From Natronococcus occultus SP4 (lineage in GTDB: Archaea > Halobacteriota > Halobacteria > Halobacteriales > Natrialbaceae): a stretch of 64,000 nt of DNA. The stretch's first letter is position 1. Every line of letters begins with the position of its first letter. Shown here in pieces: positions 24,893-32,400 of the stretch. Below the pieces are notes generated by a model that worked only from the letters and a program-made list of their open reading frames with translations, was not told the DNA's origin and did not search any database. A program made the translations under genes and the position numbers. Where the stretch lies: positions 124,001 through 188,000 of the forward strand of contig NC_019974.1 of the NCBI RefSeq assembly GCF_000328685.1, written 5' to 3'.

Positions 24893-25800
24893 GTGAGCCG
24901 CGACACTTCCTCGAGATCGACGATCTCTCCCGGGAGGAGCTGACCGCCGTCCTCGATCGCGCCGAAACGTACAAACACGCGCAGGCGAACGGCGAGGACC
25001 ACGACGATCTCGCGGGCCAGACCCTGGGGATGATCTTCCAGAAACCCAGCACCCGAACCCGCGTCTCCTTCGAGACGGGGATGACCCAGCTCGGCGGCCA
25101 CGCGATCTTCCTGGGCGCCGACGACATCCAGCTGGGCCGGGGCGAGCCGCTGAAAGACACCTCCCGGACCCTCTCGCGGTACGTCGATATCGTGATGGCC
25201 CGGCTGTTCAAACACGACAACGTCGAGGTGCTGGCCGAACACTCCTCGGTACCGATCGTCAACGGACTCACCGACGACGCACACCCCTGCCAGACGCTCG
25301 CGGACCTGCTGACGATCCGCGAGGAAACCGGCGGATTCGAGGACGTGTCGGCCGCGTGGGTCGGCGACGGCAACAACGTCGCCCAGTCGTTCGTCATCGG
25401 CGCGGCACTGGCCGGTATCGACCTCACCGTCGCCACGCCCGACGGGTACGGGATCGACGACGACGTCCTCGAGCGGGCCCGTGAACTCGGCGGCGATCTG
25501 ACGACCACGACCGAGCCCACCGCGGCGGTCGCGGACGCCGACGTCGTCTACACCGACGTCTGGATTAGCATGGGTCAGGAGGACGAACGCGACGTCCGGA
25601 TGGACGCCTTCGAGGGGTTCCAGGTCAATGCGGACCTGCTCGAGGACGCCCCCGGCGCGTCGGTGATGCACTGTCTGCCCGCCCACCGCGGCGAGGAGAT
25701 CACCGACGAGGTCATCGAGAGCGACCGCTCGATCGTCTTCGATCAGGCCGAAAACCGGCTCCACGCCCAGAAGGCGCTGCTGAGCTGGCTGCTCGAGTAG
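24889..25800 (+). CDS. argF: Ornithine carbamoyltransferase
   Basis: A 303-residue transcarbamylase that makes citrulline from ornithine and carbamoyl phosphate. The carbamoyl-phosphate motif STRTR, HPCQ near 134-137 and HCLPAHRG near 258-265 (ornithine loop) are present. It is the last gene of the argW-argF run. Its presence in the same run as the carrier genes is the main reason to read the pathway as arginine rather than lysine synthesis. Confidence 0.96.
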   Translation: MSEPRHFLEIDDLSREELTAVLDRAETYKHAQANGEDHDDLAGQTLGMIFQKPSTRTRVSFETGMTQLGGHAIFLGADDIQLGRGEPLKDTSRTLSRYVDIVMARLFKHDNVEVLAEHSSVPIVNGLTDDAHPCQTLADLLTIREETGGFEDVSAAWVGDGNNVAQSFVIGAALAGIDLTVATPDGYGIDDDVLERARELGGDLTTTTEPTAAVADADVVYTDVWISMGQEDERDVRMDAFEGFQVNADLLEDAPGASVMHCLPAHRGEEITDEVIESDRSIVFDQAENRLHAQKALLSWLLE

Positions 25801-25823
25801 CGATCGAAACCTTCTGTGGTCGT

Positions 25824-26295
25824 TTATCGTCCGTGGAATCCGTACGTGATCCCGAGGACGACGCCGTACGCCGCGTGTCCCAGCAGACTCCCGACGTCGA
25901 CGTTCGGCAGCGGTGGCGCCATCGGGAAGCCGCCGACCGAAAGCCAGATCGGCATGACGACGACCGCGAGACCGATCCAGACGACGACGCCGTAGGCGAG
26001 GCCGAAGCGCGGTAGTCCGGACGACTCCGCGCCGGGACTGACCCGTGAGCGCGAGCAAGGCGGCGAAGACGACCCCGAGCACCGCGCCGTGGGAGACATG
26101 GAGTACTCAGCCGACGAGTCCGCCTTCGAGACCGTACATGGCCGGGATCCCCATCTCAAGCATCGCGGGCATCTGCACCGCCATCAGCACGCCGAACGCG
26201 ACCGCTCCGGCGATACCGCCCACGACGCCCGCCTGCCAGGATTCGAGTGCGGTTCCGGTCGCCACGTCAGCTTCGGTTCGTTGTTTGGACGCCAT
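25824..26295 (-). pseudogene. Broken haloarchaeal membrane-protein gene
   Basis: The intact start MASKQRTEADVATGTALESW and a first membrane helix run from 26295. At 26107-26109 an in-frame TGA interrupts GLEGGLVG-stop-VLHVSHGAVLG, where a Trp codon (TGG) would make sense. The same frame continues through VVFAALLALTGQ, and then the coherent sequence moves to another frame (FGLAYGVVVWIGLAVVV, PMAPPLPNVDVGSLLGHA) to a stop at 25824. A frameshift therefore lies near 26020-26045. The original would be a roughly 155-residue protein with about four helices. Sequencing error cannot be excluded, but two independent lesions argue for decay. Confidence 0.75.
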
Positions 26296-26421
26296 ACGCT
26301 AGCTCTCGGCGGAAGACGGTGTAGCGCTGTCTCTCTCTCGTGTTGGCCACACACAGTCGTCGGATCGGGACCGACGCACCGAGGCGAACGTTCATCCGTC
26401 GAGCCCTCGCAGTACGTTCCG

Positions 26422-26676
26422 ATGGTGGACCCGTTACGCATCGACGCGGGCGATCTTGGCGCGGACGCGATTCTCGAGGCGATCGAGGACGGCCGTCGCG
26501 TCGTCGTTACGACGACGACCCTCGGCGACGAGCACGAAATCACGCTGCGGTACGACGGCTCAGTGTACTACTGTGACACCCCCACCAGGTTACACCGCCA
26601 CGAGAGCGCACGGGAAATGCGGACCTGCATTCGGAACATGGGGTACGGAGCGTCGTCGACCGCGGACGGGACGTGA
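26422..26676 (+). CDS. Small conserved-looking protein, unknown
   Basis: An 84-residue protein, MVDPLRIDAGDLGADAILEA at the N-terminus. It has a beta-rich middle (RRVVVTTTTLGDEHEITLRY) and two cysteines far apart (YYCDTP, MRTCIRN). There is no signal or membrane helix. It lies 31 bases upstream of the TrmB-like gene in the same direction and may be cotranscribed. The family is not recognised. Confidence 0.6.
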   Translation: MVDPLRIDAGDLGADAILEAIEDGRRVVVTTTTLGDEHEITLRYDGSVYYCDTPTRLHRHESAREMRTCIRNMGYGASSTADGT

Positions 26677-26707
26677 CTCTTTCACTTCCAGGGGTGTAGT
26701 ATCGGCC

Positions 26708-27085
26708 ATGCCGACCGACCCCGAACATCGCCTCGACGAACTGATGGAGACGCCGGACCCCGGGTTCGAAACGGTGATGAGCTGCGTCTTCGGCATCGAA
26801 CCTCACGAGACCAGAACCTATCTCGTGCTCCTCGAGCGACCCGGGAGCACCATCGGCGAGCTAGAAACACCCCTCGAGCGCGACCGGAGTACGATCAACC
26901 GTTCGCTGACGACGCTGTACGAGCGTGGGATCGTCCGCCGGGACCGTCGGCTCCTCGACGGCGGGGGGTACGTCTACCAGTACACCGCCATCGCGCTGCC
27001 GGAGGTCAAACGGATGCTCCACGACGCGCTCGACGCCTGGACGGCGACGGTTCACGGGGTCATCGATGACTTCGACGAGGAGTGA
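26708..27085 (+). CDS. TrmB-like winged-helix regulator
   Basis: A 125-residue DNA-binding protein of the TrmB/MarR type. The winged helix spans about 25-100: FGIEPHETRTYLVLL, TIGELETPLERDRSTINRSL (recognition helix) and the wing around RRDRRLLDGGGYVYQYTA. A C-terminal helix (VKRMLHDALDAWTATVHGVI) probably dimerises. It lacks the sugar-binding domain of full-length TrmB. No target can be named; neighbours are an unknown small gene and thrC. Confidence 0.8.
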   Translation: MPTDPEHRLDELMETPDPGFETVMSCVFGIEPHETRTYLVLLERPGSTIGELETPLERDRSTINRSLTTLYERGIVRRDRRLLDGGGYVYQYTAIALPEVKRMLHDALDAWTATVHGVIDDFDEE

Positions 27086-27161
27086 ACGTCCTCGCCGCCC
27101 GCCGCGGCAGCGTTGGTCCCAATCAGCCCACTTTTCTCCTTTGCCCGCTACGGTCCCGGTA

Positions 27162-28439
27162 ATGAGTCTCAGCCTCTCGGCCGAGAACCCGACCGTTCCA
27201 GAGGACGCGACCGACGGCGCCTGGCTCGAGTGTATCGACTGCGGCGAGACGTTTGCGCCCTTCGCGGACGTCCGCTACACCTGCGACGACTGCGACGGGC
27301 TGCTCGAGGTTCGCTACGCCGACCACCCCTCGTTCGAGGACTTCGAGGGGGAGGGTGTCTGGCGCTACACCGACGCGCTACCGCTCGAGTCGGGCGTCTC
27401 GATTCAGGAGGGAGCCACGCCGCTGTACGAGGTCCCCACCATCGAGGACGAGCTCGGGCTCGAGGCCGTCAGGATCAAACACGAGGGAATGAATCCGACG
27501 GGATCGTTCAAGGACCGCGGGATGACCGTCGGCGTTGCCGTCGCACGGGAGCTCGGGGTCGATCGACTGGCCTGCGCGTCGACGGGTAACACAAGCGCCG
27601 CGCTCGCGGCCTACGGCTCTCGGGGCGGGATGCAGACGCTCGTGCTCCTGCCAGCGGGGAAGGTCGCCGCGGGGAAGGTCGCCCAGGCGAGCCTCCACGG
27701 CGCCCGGATTCTGGAAGTCGACGGCAACTTCGACGCCTGCCTCGATATCGTCCAGGAGCTCGCGGCACAGGGCGAAGCCTACCTGCTGAACTCGCTGAAC
27801 CCCTTCCGGCTGGAGGGTCAGAAGACGATCGGCCTCGAGATCCTCGAGGCCTTCCGCGACGACTACGGGACGCTCCCGGACCGGATCGTGCTCCCGGTCG
27901 GCAACGCGGGCAACACCGCGGCGCTGTACAAGGCGTTCCGCGAACTCCTCCAGGCTGGCGCGATCGACCGCGAGGACGTGCCGAAGCTCACCGGTGTCCA
28001 GGCCGTGGGCGCCGCGCCGATGGTCGAGGCGATCGAGAACGGCGCCGACGAGGTGCGACGCTGGGACGACGTCGAGACCCGCGCGACGGCGATCCGGATC
28101 GGCAACCCGGTCAACGCGCCGAAAGCCCTGCCCGGAATCCGCGAGACCGGTGGGACGGCCATCTCGGTCACCGACGAGGAGATCACCGACGCCCAGCGCA
28201 CGCTCGCGAGCGAAGGGATCGGCGTCGAGCCCGCCTCCGCGGCCTCCGTCGCCGGGCTTCGCAAACTCCGCGCCGAGGGGATCGTCGAGAGCGACGAACG
28301 GGTTGCCTGCCTGACGACGGGCCACCTGCTCAAGGATCCCGACGCAGCCGCCGCCGCCGGTAACGATTCCGAACCCGTTCCGGCAGACACCGACGGCGTC
28401 CTTGAGCATCTCGCGGGCGGGTCCGCGTCGGACCGATAG
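27162..28439 (+). CDS. thrC: Threonine synthase
   Basis: A 425-residue PLP enzyme (fold type II) converting O-phosphohomoserine to threonine. An N-terminal zinc-ribbon-like segment (C24, C27, C41, C44) precedes the catalytic fold. Lys117 in NPTGSFKDRG binds PLP, and LPVGNAGNTAALYKAF contains the phosphate-binding loop. The acidic C-terminal tail is typical for halophiles. The start at 27162 aligns with the family. Confidence 0.92.
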   Translation: MSLSLSAENPTVPEDATDGAWLECIDCGETFAPFADVRYTCDDCDGLLEVRYADHPSFEDFEGEGVWRYTDALPLESGVSIQEGATPLYEVPTIEDELGLEAVRIKHEGMNPTGSFKDRGMTVGVAVARELGVDRLACASTGNTSAALAAYGSRGGMQTLVLLPAGKVAAGKVAQASLHGARILEVDGNFDACLDIVQELAAQGEAYLLNSLNPFRLEGQKTIGLEILEAFRDDYGTLPDRIVLPVGNAGNTAALYKAFRELLQAGAIDREDVPKLTGVQAVGAAPMVEAIENGADEVRRWDDVETRATAIRIGNPVNAPKALPGIRETGGTAISVTDEEITDAQRTLASEGIGVEPASAASVAGLRKLRAEGIVESDERVACLTTGHLLKDPDAAAAAGNDSEPVPADTDGVLEHLAGGSASDR

Positions 28440-28569
28440 CGACGACGACGTCCTCGAGCTTCGACCGGTGCGGTCCATCCAGACCTTATTTCCAGATAAT
28501 TCTAGAAGATATCTTATACTTTAAGTAGGAAGAGGGAGCACAGGTACACATAGCTGGTGATAATTACCG
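28440..28569 (+). promoter_or_regulatory. AT-rich promoter region of tfb
   Basis: A marked AT-rich patch (about 28483-28535) within GC-rich DNA contains TTCTAGAA and ATCTTATACTTTAAG. The latter could supply the TATA box for a tfb transcript with a 5' leader, since it lies more than 30 bases before the ATG at 28570. Confidence 0.4.
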
Positions 28570-29478
28570 ATGGCTGTAGACGATTCGACCGGAAGCTGCT
28601 CAGAGTGTGGTGGACGACTGCGGACGACGGAAACCGAACTGATCTGTGAGAACTGCGGGCTCGTCTCCGACGAGGACGCGATCGACCGCGGCCCCGAGTG
28701 GCGGTCGTTCGACGACGGCCCGGACCGCCGTCGGACCGGCGCCCCGCTGACGCGCTCGCGACACGACCGCGGGCTCTCGACGGAGATCGGTTACGGAAGT
28801 GGTTCGGGATCCTACACCCGTCTGAGCGGGCGAAAGCGACGCCAGATCGCCCGCCTTAGACGAGAACACAATCGAGCTCGAATCTCGACGAAGGCAGACC
28901 GCAACCAGGTGTACGGGTTCACGGAGATCAAACGCGTCAACGGCTTGTTGTCACTCCCCGACTCCGTGCGGGAACAGGCCTGTACGCTCTTCGAGTCGGC
29001 TCAGTCCGAGGGGTTGTTACAGGGGCGGTCGCTGGAGGGGTTTGCCGCGGCCGCGATCTACGCGACCTGTCGGACGAACTCGCTGGCCAGAACGATCGAC
29101 GAAATCGTCGCGGTCGCCCGCGCCGACGCCGACGAGCTCAAGGCCGCCTACGACGCGCTGAACCGCGAACTCGAACTCCCCACCGGACCGATCGATCCGA
29201 CCCAGTACCTGCCGCGGTACGCCTCGAAACTCGAGCTCGAACCCGCGATCGAGAACCGGGCGCGCGAATACGTGACGACGCTCCTCGAGGACGGCGCTAT
29301 CGGGGGACGGAATCCGAGCGGCGTCGCCGCGGCCTGTCTGTACGCGGCCGCCGGCGAACGCGAGAACTGGCCCTCGATCACCCAGACCGCCGCGGCCGAC
29401 GTCGCCGACGTCGCACCCGCGACGATCCGGTCGACGGCCGTCGCGCTCGAGGAACTGAACCCGTCGTCGAACGGCTAG
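28570..29478 (+). CDS. tfb: Transcription initiation factor IIB (TFB)
   Basis: A 302-residue TFB. It bridges TBP at the TATA box and RNA polymerase. The N-terminal zinc ribbon uses C10, C13, C27 and C30; the B-reader region follows (RGPEWRSFDDG to LSTEIGYG). Two cyclin-like repeats occupy about 110-200 and 205-298. Haloarchaea carry many TFB paralogues, so this is one of a set. Its stop shares a CTAG with the stop of the convergent mcm gene. Confidence 0.95.
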   Translation: MAVDDSTGSCSECGGRLRTTETELICENCGLVSDEDAIDRGPEWRSFDDGPDRRRTGAPLTRSRHDRGLSTEIGYGSGSGSYTRLSGRKRRQIARLRREHNRARISTKADRNQVYGFTEIKRVNGLLSLPDSVREQACTLFESAQSEGLLQGRSLEGFAAAAIYATCRTNSLARTIDEIVAVARADADELKAAYDALNRELELPTGPIDPTQYLPRYASKLELEPAIENRAREYVTTLLEDGAIGGRNPSGVAAACLYAAAGERENWPSITQTAAADVADVAPATIRSTAVALEELNPSSNG

Positions 29479-32400
29479 GTCGTTCGGAGCGTATCGGTGC
29501 TTGGCTCGTAGACCTCGCCTTTCTGTTTGAGCTTGTCGATCTCGTGTTCGGCCTTCGACTCGTCCATCCCGATCTCGTCGGCCCGCTCGAGAACGATATC
29601 GACCGGCGCGCCCTCGTCGTACTCCTCCTCGATGTCGCTGATCAGCCCCTTGATGTTCTTGATCCGATCCCGCTGGGACTTCGAGGTGCCGGCCTCGACG
29701 ATGTCCGCGTCGAACTCGCCGGTTTCGGGGTCGACGCCGATATCCTGCAGACACGAGCGGACGATCTCGACGACCCGCTCGGCGTCGCGTTGCTCGACCG
29801 TATCCGAAAGTCGCACCCGGGCGCTTGCCTCCGAGAGCCGCACCAGCGCCTCGAGCTTTCGTGCGGTGACCGGGACGGGGGCGTCCTCGTCGGTGCCTTT
29901 CGCGCGCAGGTCGACGTAGAAGTCCCGGATCGTCTCGCGGGCGTCCTCGGTCATCCGTGGGTGGCAGTTCTGCTTCGCGTAGGCGATGTACTTTCGGAGG
30001 AGTTCGGCGTCGATCACGGGATCGACCTGTTCGGTCATCTCCTCGATCTCCTCCTCGCTGACCTCGAGACTGGTCATCTCCTCGCGCTGGGTGGTCAGCT
30101 CCCCTGCGTAGTTGGTCGTGAGAATGTGCTCGGCGAGATTCTTGTCTTTCTCCTCGTCGGGCTGGTCGGTGACCGTGAAGATCAGATCGAACCGCGAGAT
30201 CAGGGCCGGTTCGAGGTCGATCTGCTCGCCGATGGGCTCGTACTGGTCGAACCGACCGTACTTGGGGTTCGCGGCGCCCAGTAGCGAACAGCGGGACTTG
30301 AGCGTGGCGTTGATGCCGGCCTTCGAAACCGAGATCTTCTGTTGCTCGAGGGCCTCGTGCATGGCCGAGCGGTCCTCGGAGTTGTGAACGACCATGCCGT
30401 TGGCGATGAAGTTGTGGGTCCCTTCAACTGTGAGGTCGTAGACGTAGTCCCACTCATCGCCATCGATCCGGTGGATTTTGACGATTTCCGAGGGTTCGAC
30501 ATCATGAAGACTCGAGCGTGCTGACTGGTCGGTCATTACAGCACCGCCATCTGTGACGATTGATGACTCGTTACAGGGGACGAGCGTTCGATCACCGACC
30601 TCGAGATTTGTTGCGCTTCGTTCGATTGTCGATCCGTCTTGTCGGATGAAGAACGGATGGTCTGGTGTCGAGCGGAGCTTCTCACCGTCTTCGGTGATGA
30701 CTTCGATCAGTTCCGATGGGGTCTCGTACTGATGTACGGCAGTGACCGGTCGTTCGACGATCGCTCCGGAGTCGGTCATCGTCCGAACACTCACGTCGAC
30801 GTTCCGCATCGTTCGTCCGTTTTCTAGCGGTTCGATTTCACCCGCTTTTGCAGCCTGTTGCGCTATCTCTTCGATGGCGATAGACGATCCGTTGGATAAT
30901 TCGACGAGGCTTTCCCCCGTCACGCACCGCATTTTGTCGAGTTCGTCGACCGCCGCGATCCCCTGATCGGCGAGGACGAGCGCGCCGGCCTCAAGGGTCC
31001 ACTGCTGGCCGTCGCCGAAGTCGTCGCGGACCGCCGCAGCCGTGTTGTGGGTGACGACCCCGTTCGCGAGGAAGTTGTGCGTCTCCGGGACGGTGAGGTC
31101 GAACACCTCCTTCTCGCCGGTGTCGACCGCGGCGACGACCTCGTCCCAGCACAGGTCGGCCTCGACTGCCTCCTCGACGATCGGTTCGGCGTCTCCGAGA
31201 TCGACCTCCTCGAGCATCCGTCGAGCCCGTCCACGGCCGGGATTGTCGCCACGGTTGAGATTCATATAGTATTCCCCACCAGCAGCATCGACGGTTGCGA
31301 GTGTGGTTCCGACCGGAATCTTCTCCTCCCGGCGTGTGGCATCCCCGACGATTTCCTCGAGCGCAGCCCGTTTTGTCGGGTAGCCGAATCCGATCGCGTC
31401 CGCGTACCGTTCGATGTTGCGACCGTAACACTCCAAGTGATACTGGACGTGATTCGATTCGATCTCGTAGCCGTTCTCGAGGACGGACACACCGCGACGG
31501 TCGCGCTCGCGAACGCGGGATCGAACGCCGTAGGTTTCGAGCATCAGCTGCACCTGTTCGGCGAACTCCTGGCTGATCGTCGAAAAGTGGATGCTCGAGC
31601 CCCCGTCAGTTCGGGACGAAACGGATCCATCGGCGTCCATCAGTCCGCGGAGGAACGCATCGGCGTGCTCGGCGGTCGTCAGTGCAGGATCGAGCTTCAG
31701 ATCCTCCTTCGGCGTCTCCATCCCGGCGTTAGAGAACAACTGCGCGATAGTAGCGCTGTGAACGCGAATACACGGAACTCGATCGTCCTGATACTCGATT
31801 TCGGGCCGCTTGTCGAACGTATCGTCGACGATCTCGACCGCCCGCTCGAGAATCGTTTCGTCGCTGTTAGAAATTCGAACGAGACCGCGGTTTCCGTCGC
31901 GGCGCGAGAGCCTGATATCTCCGTCTCCGAAGACGAGGCCGAGCAGATAACAGAGGTCCTCGTCGAACTCGTCGGGGATACGGACGCCGTCCCCGTGACG
32001 AAGCATCGCGCGTTCGACCGAGAGCTGGTCCAACTCGAGGTCGATCCCCTCGAGCACTCGTTCGAGCTTTGCTATGGGAATATGTCGGTTCCGAATCGTA
32101 TCGTAGACGAAGTCCTCCGAGAGGTCGAGCTCCGCCGCTGCGTCACGGAGCGTTCCGTACGTTTCACAGAGCTGCCGGCGGATCTGAACGATCGACTCGT
32201 CGGCGAGTTTCAGCTTCTCGTTCGTGAACTCGAGGTAGTCCTCGATCGGCGGCGTCGAGCGGTCGACCTCGTCGTACTTCGGTACCGCGACGTAATCACC
32301 TGCTTCGACGTTCGATATCTGCGTCCATTCGAGCCCGTCCTCGCCACAGGTCAACACTGGCGTGCTCTGTGACGCTTCGAGTTCCTTACCTCGTGCCGTC

